Shown: piece after piece, positions 46,816 to 60,658 of the stretch | Numbering within the stretch: position 1 is the stretch's first letter | Layout: the number at the start of each line of letters is the position of its first letter | Source of the DNA: Musa acuminata AAA Group | Taxonomy: Eukaryota; Streptophyta; Magnoliopsida; Zingiberales; Musaceae | Direction of reading: 5' to 3' | Assembly: GCF_036884655.1 (NCBI RefSeq) | Contig: NC_088355.1 | Location: 41,469,001 to 41,533,000, forward strand | DNA: 64,000 bases | Notes under the pieces: model-generated | The model's database searches: none | What the model saw: the letters and a program-made list of their open reading frames with translations, nothing else | What the model was told of the DNA's origin: nothing | Translations under genes and position numbers: made by a program

Positions 46816-49800
46816 ATGGAGAGGCTCGGCGAGAGGGACCGCGTCCTCCTCGGCTACGCCTACCGCGATCCCTTCGGCAACCTCCAACAACCCCCTCCCC
46901 CGCAGCCGCACCACCGCAACTCCGACGTCGACTTTGCCGACGTATTCGGTGGCCCCCCCAGGCGGTCCTCCTTCTACGAGCGCCGCCGCAGCTTGGCGGA
47001 CTCGCTCGACTCCCAATCCCGCTCTCGCCCCCTGTCCTCGGGGCTGGCCGACGAGAAGCCCGTGTTCGGGGAACTCGGAAGCCCGGCTCGGAGGCGGCAC
47101 TTTGGCGACAATTTCTATGAGGACATATTCCCCGGGAGCGATTCTGGATCATCCACGTCGAGGAAGCTCGACCGGGACCCCTTCTTCCCTTCGGCCCCCG
47201 GTTCGAGGGTTCTCAGCCCCAATCGTCCTGTTCTTGTTGGAGATTCGTCGCTGCCACCGCAGCTCAGGTTCGATGTTACCCTACTTGCATATTGAACTGT
47301 CTCTAGCACTTGTCACTCAGGATTCAAGTCCCGTACTACGCTGGAGTTCCAGCTTGAGTCCCAATGTTATTGCCACCTTGTTTGGTGCAGAACGTAGTGC
47401 AATCACGGAAACATATACCCTTTAAGCGCTCTAATCTGACGACCATAATCCATTTCACATATCCTCAATTAGTGTACTCTGATCATTGTTTGTTGTTGTC
47501 CCCTTATACCTGCCAATTGCACGGCCATGTTGCTCTACTTGAAAGTAAGCGAGATAACCATCCATATGGAAAGATGATCTTTTTGGCTTCTTTTTGCTTT
47601 GATATTTCATTCATATACTGCTGTTGGTTTGACAAGCTTTTCCATTCCAGCCTCCCTAAGATGAGGTTCACGAAAGGCGTAGACCATCCGCCATTCAGTT
47701 CTCCTGCACACCATGCTCCATACAAAAGCGAGGATGGAGATCCTTATGCATCCACTTTTCCATATTCACCGAGTGATTCCCAAGCAACTCCAGCACCTGA
47801 TGATATGAGAAATGTCGGTCACGCTTTTTATTGTCAAAGCCCTTTAGCTACTCAAACTTCTCGTGGCATGGGTAGGTCATCTGAAGCTTTCAGCAAGGGT
47901 AGTCAATCCGAAAGATATGCGACCAGTTTAGAAGGCTATATCAGCAGCAACAACTTTCATTTCTCTTTATACAAATGGGCAGCCAAAGGAGTGTCACTCA
48001 CTCTATCTTCTCACTCAAAAAAAACAAATGATGTTGGTAGATGTAGTAGGCTACCTGAAGTGGTCATACAAGCAGATGACCTGCCATCTGATGATGATGA
48101 TATGTCTACTTCAACCTCAACCGGAGTATCCAACAATCAGACTGAAACTCATGATAACAAGGTATTAAGCGATGCAGTCTCAACAATTACTGTGGATGTT
48201 TTGCCAGAGTCACACTCAAAGCACTTAAGCAGAACTTTTACCGGAAATTCAGGTACTTACTGTCCACAATTTACATTCTGCCATTGTCTGCTTTACAATT
48301 CTGATGTGTTCTTATCAAGTTGTAAATTTTAAAAAGTGTGAAAAGGGGCATTAACATATCTCTTATGTTGTTTCCCCTGGCATAGGTATGATCAGCGATA
48401 ACATCAAAGAATTTTCTGTTGCTATACCGGATACTAAAAGACCCGAGTTAAAAAATCTTCATCATCTCTTCAAGGATGATTTTGAAAAAGATGGTAACAT
48501 GACATTTGCTCAAGTTGAGTTGGATAATGCTGTCATGGACCTATTTAAACTTATGCTTTTCTGACCTCAGGACATGAATCATTAGCTGAAAAAGCAGGTG
48601 GTGGTCAAAGAGACATGAATGATGATTTTAATGCTAAGCAACAAGTGCAAGGACAAAACTCTGAAGTACATCTTGATGCAGTTAGCCCTAGGATTAAAGA
48701 TATTCCAGTTTCTTTGGAAGATAAGATGCATGGCAGCAAAGTAAGAGGGAGGGTAAAAGAGTTCATCAAAATCTTCAATCTTGAAGGATCCCCAAAACGC
48801 AAAGGCACATTTGAGAGTGGAGATCAGAAGTCCAAAGAAAAGGACAGAGTCAAAAACAAATTAGAAGTCCAAGCTAGTGTTTCTGCTGCAAAGACAGATG
48901 AGGAAATGAAACCTGCCCCAACTATTGAGGAAGGAGCTTTTATCATAGACTCTTCTGAAGTAAGATGACTGATATGCCAAGAATTTATGATAGAGTTACA
49001 TGAGATGACAGTCACTTCTTTCTTTGAGCTGATCCAAACCTATTTCAGGTAAATGAAACTTCAAAGAAGGGTGAGATACCTGACTTCTATCCGAGCTCCA
49101 ATGTTTCTTTGAGTGGTGACCCTTCTTCAGAAAGAAAAAACACTTTAGAGCCAAGTTCTGGTTATTCTTCTTAACTCATGTTACATGATGTTTCCTAATA
49201 CATATCTGAATTCTAGAATTTTAACTGTAGAATGTTTTACATGGAATTTTGCTTTTGTTTATCATCTAGAATATTGGTCCAATCTAGCATATGGTTATCT
49301 AGAGCAAAAAAGAATATGTGGAAGCTGAATTTTAAAAAAAATTCTTCTTTTCCTGAAATTCATGGGAAAATAAGTTGTCTTATATGAGTTTTGGTCAGGT
49401 CAATTCGGGATAAATACATCAGAAACTTCTGAACCATTATCTCATATCATGCAATTGATAGGCATCATATGACTGAACTTATGAATTGGTCATTGCATAA
49501 AAGATCAGTTTATGTCAATTAATTTTCAGCATAATGAACTTTAGAGAATTTCAAAGCAGTAGACTAATGGATTCAGGAGCATGAAAAAAAAAAAAAACAG
49601 AGAATAAATACAATCATTTTTGTTTGTAATTTAGTCAAAAATTGGTAATTAGATAAGTCAAGTACCAGTTGTTTGCAGCTCTTTCTGATTTTTTTTTTGT
49701 CATTTGCATGACAGCAAGCGCTAATGTTACACCAGTTCCATGGTTAATATACTAGATATTCATGTTATCTATAGTGTTCTGATTCATTTACATTTTATAA

Positions 49801-52565
49801 CTCGTAAATCTCTTTCATTTATAGATTATAATTTCTCAAATTTCTAATTATTTCTTTTCCCTCAGATTCAACTCAAGAAAGGATTGTGGCTCCAGTTTGT
49901 AATGTTAAGGAATCCCATTTGGTATATTTTGATGGATGTTTGGTATGATCTTTTCTGCTATTTTTTCCTACTATTTTTTATGTGGTTTTAGAACTTATGC
50001 TAGGAGAATTGTGTAAAGGGTTAGAAACATCTATACAAGTATTAGCTATTTAATCTTAAATGAATTTAGCAAAGAGTAAGCCTGGTCAGTTTGAAAATTT
50101 CAAATCACTCGAATACTTGTCATTTGAAATGATGGTGATATTAATTCCGGGGAGAGTTACTTGACTCATGATTAGACAAGTTCCAATTTGGTGCATTTCT
50201 CATAGGTTCTTTCATATTTGAAATCTAGTAGCATTATTTTGTAAACACTCCCAAACTTGAAAAGTTCATGCTTCATTGCCTGCATGATGGCAGGGAACTT
50301 CCTATTGTCTATTGAGATGAACTGTAAGACCTAGTTGCAAGGCATGAATACTTTTACTGCTGCTGGGTGTTCATTCTGAGATGTGAAATCCAACTTTTAT
50401 TGTGAGAACTTCTTTTTAATTAGTTCATTCTGAAATTTCACATAAGCAGAAAAACCAGCACATCCCTTGACAATCGCTTAACTGTCATAAAAGCTCTCTG
50501 CTACTTTTGTCCTATGCCACATGCCAGACCTGGAAAACTTACTTCCAATGTCTAGTTTCCAAAGTTCCTCCTTCATGTTTTAGTAAATCACATTTTACCC
50601 TCTAGTTTATGAAATTCAATAACGAGCATATTTAGCTGATCCATCTTTCTGATGCTGCCTCAGATTATGTGAGACTACAGATTGTTGGAAATAGAGAAGA
50701 AGTGCATCATGTATAAGTAACGGGCAAGAAATAAGAAAAGGAGAAAATTTATGAATGTTTAAAAATGAAATTGCTTTCTGAAAGATATTAATAACTTGAA
50801 ATCCTGCAACTCATGGACCCAGATATGTTGAAATCCAGCAACTTTGTAAGAACACTCAGGTTAGCTAGAATGATCTCTTCCCTGGTTAATATTTGATTTA
50901 AAAAAGACTAATCAACATAAAGGCCTCCTTGCTTGAAACTAACAAGCTTTTTGGATATAAATGACTTAGATTACATTAAAAATTAATAAAAAAGGACTTA
51001 CAGGCCCCACGTAAGCTGATTCATGGAAGTGGAAAGAAAAAGATCAACCACTGGTGGCTATAATCTACTATTCATCAACAAATCCCCTGATATCTGGTCT
51101 GGTAAAGCTGCTTTAGGTTGCATCCCTGTTGTGGGAACTCATGCTTATACTACTCTTTTCTGCTTGATAGAATGGTCTCTAAAGTTCTTGACTTGATCCA
51201 TCATTGCACAATTGGATCTATTACATATATGCTTGTGCTGATTTACAGATGCTGTCAGGTCTTTGCATCACTTCCTGTGAACTGAACATATTTGTCCTTT
51301 TGTTACACAGGTGGAACAACTATGTCAAGAACATATGGAAAATAAACAAACTCTTTCACATCAAGAGCAAATAAAAGTAATTGTTACCTAATTCGATTTA
51401 ACAAGAAATGAATTATATGTTAATTAATGTTCTGAGAAAGATTGGCCAACTTGTTTATTTCAGATTGCAGATGCCAAAATACGGGAGTGGTCAAAAGGAA
51501 AAGAAGGAAATATCCGATCATTGCTATCAACTCTGCAATATGTGAGTTTTGATTTCTAGCAGTGATTATCTAATAGTTACATGGACAATTGGATGCTATG
51601 CCCATTGTTTTCTTTCTTTGATACATCCAGGTTCTTTGGAAAGAATGTGGATGGAAACCAGTTCCGCTTGTTGATATTATTGAAGGAACTTCTGTGAAGA
51701 GAGCATATCAGAAGGCGCTGCTTTGTCTGCATCCAGATAAGCTACAGCAAAGAGGTGTTGCTGAGCATCAGAAGTATATCGCAGAAAAGGTTTTTGACAT
51801 TTTGCAGGTACTTGGGATTGTTTATTGACTTTATTCATTATGTGTTGTACATCCAGTTGCAGGCATTGTTTTGTCTTGACTTCAATACCACAGTTTATCT
51901 ACTTGTTAATAATATATATGTGTGTGTGTGTGTGTGCGCGTGTGCGTGCATGCACATACATACATATATATCATTCACATTCATATTCATCGTCAGTCCC
52001 TGTGATACTCATGTAGGTTATGCAAATTTATGTACGGACAAGTGATATAGATCTTATAAAATTCTATTCAGTGCATGCTATAACTGGAACTCTGACAATT
52101 GGAAGGAGTTTTCTTTAGGGGAGAAGGAGTTGGTTTTGGCATTTATACAAATATAACATCTTGTCTCCAACAGGCAACTGTTACTGATTGTTGACAAAAA
52201 TGGTTGTGATTCCTGATGGCATCTAAATTATGACTAATACCTTGGAATGACAAACTACAAGATGTTTCATTGCACTCCTTTAACTCGTCGGGGATTCTAA
52301 TGAGTCAGATATGGATGTAAACATCACAAGATCTCTCTGAATCTGATACTTATGGATCAGAAATGAGGATCTTTACACACAATTTTGGGTAGGGTTTGAG
52401 TCATTTATTGGACACATTATTGGGTGTAGATCTAAGACCCTCACCTGATACAATGATATTTATGGATCGAAAATGAGTATCTATTTAGATCTTGTATGAG
52501 ACTCTAGGTTGACCTTCTGAAAGTTCCATTTCATCATGCAAACTATGTTCTTAAGACAGCAATGT

Positions 52566-52606
<41 letters not shown>

Positions 52607-52855
52607 TATTTTGCCAATAAGTTGTTTAGGTGCTGGATAAAGTCTTCACACTAGACAAGCAAGAATGTCCCTTTAGATAGTTAAATGATTTATAATTGAA
52701 CTGTCCTTTTTTGATATTATAAATGAAGTGGGTGGTTGAAATTGATTGACACCGTCGTATGTTTTCTTTTTTGCTTAAATACAAATTTGATTTGTTTCTT
52801 TTTCTCCTTGCAGGAGGCATGGGATCAGTTCAATTCAGCTACTAATGTCTTTTGA
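46816..52855 (+). CDS. JAC1: J-domain protein required for chloroplast accumulation response (JAC1)
   Basis: Ten exons join in frame to 700 aa: 46816-47267, 47651-48252, 48386-48493, 48571-48959, 49049-49160, 49866-49942, 51311-51376, 51464-51541, 51631-51807, 52814-52855. The N-terminal half is disordered and holds [28 protein letters not shown] and [19 protein letters not shown], which fit JAC1 proteins. The C-terminus (about 629-700) is an auxilin-like J domain: [12 protein letters not shown], then [18 protein letters not shown] with the HPD at 662-664, and ends [16 protein letters not shown]1 is needed for chloroplasts to gather under weak blue light and for dark positioning, downstream of phototropins; the HPD motif stimulates Hsp70. 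The J domain is intact. The 1.4-kb intron 6 is the largest. Confidence 0.92.
51912..51950. repeat. (TG)n microsatellite in intron 9 of the JAC1-type gene
   Basis: A TG run with a few CG changes. Confidence 0.9.
52569..52601. repeat. (TA)n microsatellite in intron 9 of the JAC1-type gene
   Basis: A TA run of about 33 bp. Confidence 0.95.
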
Positions 52856-53999
52856 TGCTTGGCCATATACATTTCCTATTTTTCTGGTGTGCCAACACGG
52901 CACATCTACATGTTCGTTCTTTCATAATTTATAGATGGATTGGTTATTTATTCTGAACAAATATACTTATGTTTTTCTCATTAGCGCTACCACCATATGC
53001 AGAATCTTTACCCATAAAATAACTCTTAGCAAATGAATTTGTCATTTCGTTCACAGGCTTGAACCTTGAAACAAAAATTATGGCTAGTAAGATGAGTAAA
53101 TGGATTGAAAGACTTGACTTGTAGAAAGGTCTTTTTATTATTTTGGGCTACGCGTTTTGATCTAAGCATACATCTTCATAATCATTTTTTTTGGAAACAA
53201 TATCAGGATTATTGAGATGACTAAATAGCATTTTGGCCATCATATCTGTCACATGATTAGTTGTTGAAATGTTTATCATGTTTGGATCATTAAAGTATAG
53301 TATATCTATCTCCTGGTTCTGATTGCATAAACTCTTTACACCTCATCCCATGTTTTAGAGGGGATCTTGTGTGAGATATGGTAACAAAACGTTGTTTCTT
53401 TTTGTCCTTGTGTCTCATTCATTCTAATATGATAATTTGGCAAAGTTTTCATTCAAGATAAAAAAGTCTTTGTTTAGGAGCATGCAGGCCACACATGCAA
53501 TGCAACTGTACCTTGATGTTTGCTTGCACATTGAAGTAGCACAAGGACAAAGAGGGGGTGAGGTAGGTGGTAGGTCTTTTAGCTCTCAGAGAACATGGAT
53601 GATACAACCCCTGGGGTGGTGGACAAACAGGTGCTGTGAAAATGATTTGAGGGCCAGTAATGAGAGTGAATCCATCCGCCGAGGAGGAGGAGGAGGAGGA
53701 GAAGCAGGTGTGGCTTTAAAGAGGGAGAAATCTTTGGATGGACCAGCGACTCCGTGTCATTTAATGTGCACTCACCCACTCATCTTTGTGATAAGGTATG
53801 TAATTAACCTGACAAACACAGAATCAAATAGCCCCTAATGACTAACAATAATATCAATAACGCCAGTAAGGGAACAAAAAGGTCACCTTTGAGCTTTTCA
53901 TCTTTTTATTGGCATTGGGTGGTATCTCTTCTTTCTCCCATCAACACATATTTGTGGTCGTTGGAAAGCATTGGAAAAAGCGCGCCTTCCTTGAGAGGG
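52856..53999. other. 3' flank and spacer
   Basis: Probable 3' UTR is followed by AT-rich spacer. The open frame at 53437-53838 is driven by a GGA repeat and shows no domain. Confidence 0.5.
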
Positions 54000-55338
54000 C
54001 AGGCTGTCCCTCCTTTATTTTACTGCGCAACAACGACAGCAGCAGCGGGCAGGCAGACGGGGGCCAAGCTTTGCCCTCTCTTCCTGAGACCACCGCAGCA
54101 GCACTGCGAGCGATCCCCCCGGACCAAGCCAAGCCCACCTACCGGAGGAGGCGCAGATCTCTACCCCGCAATTAAATCTCTCGAAATCTCTCCCGTCTCC
54201 CCACCCCCCCATGATTGGTGTCGCGGCGGAGGGCCGGTGGTGATCCCTCCGTCTCTCAAGATGCCGCCTTTACCTCGTGGGCTGTCGCGGGCGATGACTT
54301 GATCCCGGGGGTTTCCTTGGAGCAGGGTGAGTCCGTCTCTTTCCCCTCTGTTTCAACAACCTCTTTTGGCTCACCCTTTCTCGAGCTACTCGTTTGAAAA
54401 ATCTTGTAAGAGATCATTTTTTGTTTGAAGGGATTTCGGACGGATGTAGCTAAATATTTGGTCTTTTGGTTCTTCTTTTTGTCTTCACCTTCCAAATGTA
54501 GGTAGATTCCTCTTTATTTCAGGGTAAACTAGGTTTTATTGTGAGCCAGTCGTGGAATAAAGATCGCCTTTTTAGCAAACGTACGTGCGGTTTGTCAAAA
54601 GTTCAATAAATGTAAAAACTTAATTCTTGTGTGCTTCGATTGCTGCCTCGAGAAATAATGTTCTCCCACCTTTTTTTGGCAGTGTACATCTATCTAGTAG
54701 CCACTTATTGGACGGGGTTTTGTGTTGCTTAGGTCTTCCCGACCATATAAATCAGGGCACGGTTTTTGCTTATCTACTTTAGTTATGCGCTTTTTCTCCT
54801 AAGTGCTCGAGTCGTTCTTCATTGCTTAGGGTTACGGTTAATTGCCAGTTGATCTATTCTTCGATTGCTCGGGTTTGCTGGAGTTATTTTTTCCTCTTGT
54901 TTCGACCCTTTTATATGCCGGCGATATCTTATATTGTTAGTGTGATAACGTATGGACTTTAATGCTCCTTAGCTTGAATCAATCAAGTAGCTGCCTTTAA
55001 TTTGTTGTTTTTTTGTTCCTCCCGGATAAACATCTTCTTAATAATTCTTTTCGTCTCTTTCCCTTGAAACAAATGATTTTCTTTCTTTTACTTCGTTTTC
55101 CTAGCATTCCTTTGCTCTTGGCAATATTTGTTGCTGTTCTTGCAATTCAAATGATGCTAATTTGATATAAGTTATCAGAATTACTTTTGAGAAAACAAGC
55201 ATTGAGAAATTTCTGCGTGGTTCTTCTCGTCAGCTCTTTGACAGAATAACCCATCTAACAATTAATGTTTCTATTATTTTCTGATAGTCTGTTAACCTTT
55301 CTCTCTCTCTCTCTCTCTCTTTTTTCACATGAAGGAAC
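54000..55338 (+). promoter_or_regulatory. 5' leader exon and leader intron of the PPPDE gene
   Basis: A GC-rich block at about 54000-54326 ends at GGTGAGT, a strong donor. The matching acceptor is the AG at 55333-55334, five bases before the ATG at 55339. The CT run at 55305-55320 supplies the polypyrimidine tract. A ~1-kb leader intron is common in plant housekeeping genes. Confidence 0.5.
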
Positions 55339-58209
55339 ATGAAGTCAGGCTACAAAAAGGCTTGGAAATCCCTGTTACCTCTTCGGCTAAATAAGAGATC
55401 TTCCAATCGGTTTTGTATGTTCTCAAAGGTTCGATCGGCCAGCAGAACATCAGGAAATGCACCTGTTTATCTAAATGTGTATGACTTGACACCAATTAAT
55501 GGCTATATGTACTGGGCAGGCCTTGGGATATTTCACACAGGTGTTGAAGGTACAGTTTTCTTCAGTAGCTTATCGATGTATGTGCCAATAAGCATCATAC
55601 CTACTAAAAGAATCTTCAGCATCTTATAAATGCTTGTGCAAAGGAGCAGATGTTGTATAAAAGTAATTATAAGAATTTTTACCATTCAAATCTTTAACAG
55701 GCAGCTAATGAGAAGCATGTTTGCAATGATATCTTTCGAATTTTAAACATGCCTATCATTGAATGAGCTGCCCGTTTGAGATTTGAATAGTGAAAGATCT
55801 TACATATGCTTAGCTGCATGAACATTTGTAAGCTGTTTTTCTTTTTAGAATGTAGGCTGCTTATGGGCATTGTATTATATTTGTTATTTCTTTAAGCAAT
55901 CAAATTAATTCTATCAGCTCACCATATGTTCAGTAAGTATAGTTGACGAAGATGTTTTTGTGTTGTCAATCTAGAAGTTACATTGTAGCAAGGACCCAAG
56001 CACGGAGGACATGAAAAATGGAGAAAAGAGGAGAGGAAGAGAGACAACAGACAGTATTTATGTGGTCCGACCAGTAGGGCTACTTCCGTGGGTGATAGTT
56101 TCAAGAAGTTTTACTAAGATGGAAACAAGTACATGAATGTGTTAGTATTAGACCTTCGAAATCGGATTTCTCCAATTCGAGGAGGAGAAAAGCAATAAGG
56201 TGCCAAACTAGAGAAACTAGCAGCCTTGTTGCTGGAAAATTAGGAGAGAAAAACAAGTCCCCATATGATAATGTAAGTGGCTTTTCATGACATTTCTATA
56301 GGGACATCAATCCCCGATCCTAACCACAATAGGCTAGATTTATATTGCTAACCAAAATATCCTTGAAACCAGCTAAAAACCTGATACTTCAGTTTTCGAC
56401 TAGCCTTAACAGATCCTCACTCAGATCTCGTCCACGGTCTATTTAGGCATGTGTGGTTTTAGTATTTCATCCACCCTCTTTTCCTTGTCCGACTTGTATT
56501 GGCATAGGCTGGCCAACTGTAAGTCGCCTTTTTTTTCATGAGACTAGGAATTCTCTTTTGGTGATCATCTGTGGAGTTGCAAGCCTTCTTTTCTAGTCAG
56601 AATGGTCACATCTGCTGATCAACAGACCCCCTAAGACCAGGGGCCCACAAATGTTGCTATTTTCTTTTTTTACATGAAAGATTGTTAAGAAAACTTACGT
56701 CTTATATAAATACTAGTAGTTGTGAGGAAAAATTGATGTTTGATTACTATAACAAATTGGTAGTTGAATTATTACTTCCATGTCAATTTTGTGGGGTTAG
56801 TAGTCTCCTTTATTTTACCTTGTCTTTACATTCTTATGATAAAATCAGTTATCTGTCATGCACTAATATGACTTTAACCCTCATTCTTAATATATCTATA
56901 TATATTCTTGCAGTTCATGGGGTGGAATATGCATTTGGCGCACATGACTATCCAACAAGTGGAGTCTTTGAGGTTGAGCCTCATCAATGTCCAGGATTCA
57001 GGTTCAGGAAATCAATATTCATGGGTACAACATGTTTAGACCCATTTCAGGTTCGAGAGTTCATGGAAATTCAGTCTGTAAATTATAATGGAGACACCTA
57101 CCACTTGATCACGAAGAACTGCAACCATTTCTGCCAAGATATCTGTTTTAACTTGACTGGTAACTCAATTCCAAAATGGGTGAACCGACTTGCTAGGATA
57201 GGTACAACTTTTTGTTCGAAATACGAGCTAGTCTATTTCTAGAATAATTATGAGAATTTTATGGTGATCTTGAACTACTAGAGTTTGTATTTTCAAATGA
57301 TCTACCTCTTGAATGACTCAGAATATTGGTTTTCACTTTATGACCATATTTTGATAACAAGGTATCACCATTAAAACTGCAATATATGGCATGCAAATGA
57401 CTGACATACTTTCAGCACATCTGTTATCATCACTTGAAAGCTAAGTTAGTGCCACACTAAATATTTCACTTCGATTCTGGATACAATTTAATAGTGATTC
57501 GTTAATAACATGATTCTTAGAGATGAAACATGGTAATTGAAGAACGTATCTCATATTTAAAGTCTCCGAAGGTGCTTAAAGTTTCCATGAGGATTGTGAG
57601 TCTTATGTTTCCTAAGATCTTTTTGAAGAAATTTGTCAATCATTTTGTCTGATTATTGTGGACAAGGATCCAAATGCATTCAAAAGACTTGACATTCTTG
57701 GCATCTTTTGCAACGACATATGCTAATTCTCCTTTTAGTTTACATTTAGTTAAATGTTACAGGAAAGTTTTTATCCACTATCTGAATGTCCAGAGACTGT
57801 ACCTCATGTTTGAAAGCATTTTTCATTTGTCAAAATTATGAGCTTGGAAATGTCTTATTCTCTTTGTATCCATTTGTTTGTGATCAGCAGCATGTTACTC
57901 ATTACGTATCTATTTTATCTAGTCTCTTCTTATTCTAAGCTCGTCATACAATTATCAATCTTCCTGGACATATCAAATTATCTAGTGATGTACTTTTCTG
58001 CAGGTTCCCTCTGCAACTGCCTACTGCCCGAAGCCCTTAAGATAACTGCTGTTCAACATGACCCAGTTCCGCAAACCAAGGATGGTGAGAGGAGGAAGCT
58101 GAGGAGTGCTTTCAGTTGTCTGTCCTCGATTTCTACGCGTCAGAAACGCTTCTCTGCTGCTTCTCTGTTATCACCTCCATTTAGAAGTGCCTTTCATATT
58201 GGGAGTTAG
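55339..58209 (+). CDS. PPPDE (DeSI-like) thiol peptidase
   Basis: Exons are 55339-55549, 56914-57201 and 58004-58209, giving 234 aa with exact phases. The PPPDE domain spans about 42-165: VYLNVYDLTPINGY, then GLGIFHTGVEVHG with His66, EYAFGAHDYPTSGVFEVEP, and TYHLITKNCNHFCQD with Cys140. His66 and Cys140 are the expected catalytic pair. The family removes ubiquitin or SUMO from proteins (deSI type), and plant members are soluble or ER-associated. Residues 166 to the end are a basic, Ser-rich tail after the LCNCLLPEAL segment. The start follows a likely leader intron. Intron 1 carries a probable transposon remnant. Substrate preference (ubiquitin or SUMO) cannot be read from the sequence. Confidence 0.93.
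55975..56640. mobile_element. probable retroelement remnant in PPPDE intron 1
   Basis: The phrase TTTATGTGGTCCGACCAG followed by CTACTTCCGTGGGTG resembles a conserved word (ACGTGGTTCGGC..CTACGTCCACGG) found in many plant LTR elements. Style and composition differ from the flanking intron. No ends or duplications were found. Confidence 0.4.
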
Positions 58210-59796
58210 GTCTGGTGCCATTCCAATAAAGAATGCCTGAAAATAGCAGGATCTGTTGATCAAGAAAAAACCTGATGGTTTCTTAGTTTTCTCCCGTGGA
58301 AAGCTTGTGAATGCATATCTTAGTACAGAAAGATGGCTTCCCATAATGTGCTATAAGCTTTGACCTTGTTGTATAAGCTTGTTGTGGATAGGAAAGCGAT
58401 CACTAAATGATGTGCAATGCTTCTGTTATTTGTTAGGTTGCTCACTTGAACAGAGACTTTTGTAGCACTGATCATCTGAGGTTTGTTGTATGATTATTTC
58501 ATAGAAGCAGTACCCAAATTTTTGGATATCTTCTTAACCCACTTTCCTTGAAATATTAATGCTTGATTAGCGTTCTTTTATGGTACCGTTAATATTTTCT
58601 TTTCTGCTTGACATTTTATTTACTCTTGTGGGCACTAATCTTTGATAAACTAAAGTTGCGCATGGTTCCTGTCAATTTCTTGAGTTGTGTGGCAAGTTTT
58701 GAGTTCTGTTTCTGTTGAGAAAGCATTTGATAGAGTATCATTGTAATGGCAGGACACTATTGTGTCAGTTAGTACTCAAGCAAGAACAATGCTCTTCATA
58801 TGCTCCTGCTCAGACAGGTCAAAATATCATCACGTTGATGGACATATTGATGTGATTCAGTAACAATGCTTTTGTTATGCTGTTGCATTTTCATTAATCT
58901 ATTAATTGAACCATGTTTTGACAGTTTCAAGTGGGAACATGGTTGACAAACTCACTTGTGTCTGAACTCATTGTATCTACAATGCCTCAGGATACTCCCT
59001 TTTAACTGCTATGTCTATTTCTTGGCCCAAAGTCTTGAAGCTATAGCAGGATGCAACCAAATCTAAGGTATGTAATGAACTGTTTTGCAATTCATGGTGA
59101 AAGATTAGCTTGAGTAACTGTATTATGTTTTATTTTTCTTATTGATAAACTCAAGCATTCAATTTTGGTGATTTGTTCTTTACTCTTTGGTAAATCTGTT
59201 GCATGGCTTGCTGGATTTTAGGATTGTACTTGACATATGTTATCATGATTTGACAGTCGACAGGTTGCAGGATAAAAAGAAAAGATCATAGATGATAGAT
59301 ATTAGAACAGTATTGCAAGAAGGTAGCAGCCATGGGAACTTTTTTGATTCATTCCCCTCATTGTCTCTTTCAATCCTTTCCATAGAAAGTCCCATCATTT
59401 TCATGATAATTAATCTACAAAACTCATCATCGCATTTTATGCATAAGAGTTCAGCAGCAGTAGATTAAGTTTCACCAAATAAATGCTACAAGCTTACTCC
59501 CAGTTATTGGTTATATGTATTACAGGAGAGTTCTCCTGTGTTGGAACTACAAAATTGCTCTTCTGGTGAGATTAAAACCTCTTTTGCCACCTGATGTGTT
59601 TGTGACAACAATAAGAAGGCTCACAAAACTGAACACTTAGAACACAATCCCTTTTACACATAAGATTAGATTCCTACAGCAGCTTTACTTTACAGCTACA
59701 AATTCTTGTTGATGTCAGTGAGGAGAATGATTCAGTGGAAGAGCCTTAACTGGTGAGGATTAATCACATAAATCATGACAACAATGGCAATAACTT
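58210..59796. other. spacer between convergent genes
   Basis: 3' UTRs of the PPPDE and HD-Zip genes probably meet here. No gene is seen. Confidence 0.6.
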
Positions 59797-60658
59797 TTAC
59801 ACACCATAGAAATTAGCCCACTCCATCATGTAGCTATTGAAGTTATACTCTTGTATGTTCATGAGGTCAGCTTCTCCTTCCACCCCAAACTCTCCGACTA
59901 ATGGATGGTGGCTAACAGTTGACAGGGATGAGCTCGGGCTGCTGCCGCCTCTCTCGGCGTTGCTGCCGGAAGCTCCAGCCCCGCTGGCGCCCAACGAGAG
60001 CTTCCTTATCTCCTCTTCGGCTTCCAAAAGCTTCCCCTTCAGTTTGAACACCTGCAATTAGAACCATATGCTTAGTTAGCACCAGGAAGATCCAAGAAGG
60101 AACCGCTGCCGCAGAATAGATTAATACCTCTTTCTCGAGGTGGCATTTCTCGAAGACGACGGCGTCGTGAGCCATCTTGAGCTTGGCGTAGGCCTCCTCC
60201 ACCTGCTTGTTCTTGTGCCGAGCCCGCCGGTTCTGAAACCAGACGGCCACCTGCTTCGGGTCGAGCCCGAGCTCGGTAGCGAGGTGGACCTTCCTCCCCG
60301 ACTCCAGCTTCCTCTCGTCCTGGAAGCTCATCTCCAAGAACTTCAGCTGCTCGTCGCTCAGCCGCTTCTTCTTCGCGTCTCCTCCCGCTCCGTCTCCCTT
60401 CGCCTTCCTCCTCCTCCGCCGCGTTCTCGTCTCGCCTACCGACGCTGAGGAAGACCACGAAAGAGAGCGTTTAGCTCTTGCAACGCACGTCGTCATCACC
60501 TCCAACAGATTTGGACATGTTCATGGTAGTACGTGAGTTGGCACGGAAGAACATTGGACAGTGGTCAAACCTTGAGGCATTTGAGAGCAGAGTTCGGACG
60601 CTACGGGTGAGGGGAACAGCATCTTCTCTTCCACAGGACTGACACCACCTTCGCTCAT
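59797..60658 (-). CDS. HD-Zip class I transcription factor
   Basis: Three exons (60571-60658, 60128-60444, 59797-60051) give 219 aa with matching phases. A short N-terminal exon ([20 protein letters not shown]...) leads to a basic RTRRRRRK stretch and the homeodomain at about 54-108, with [20 protein letters not shown] as helix 3. A leucine zipper follows from about residue 111 (heptads V111, L118, V125, L132, L139). The Ser-rich tail ends [11 protein letters not shown]-Zip I proteins bind pseudo-palindromic CAATNATTG sites as dimers and act in drought, light and growth control. The homeodomain exon alone lacks a good ATG for a long N-terminus; splicing across a 126-bp intron supplies one. 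It resembles the rice HOX22/HOX24 group in the homeodomain and tail, from memory. Confidence 0.88.
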
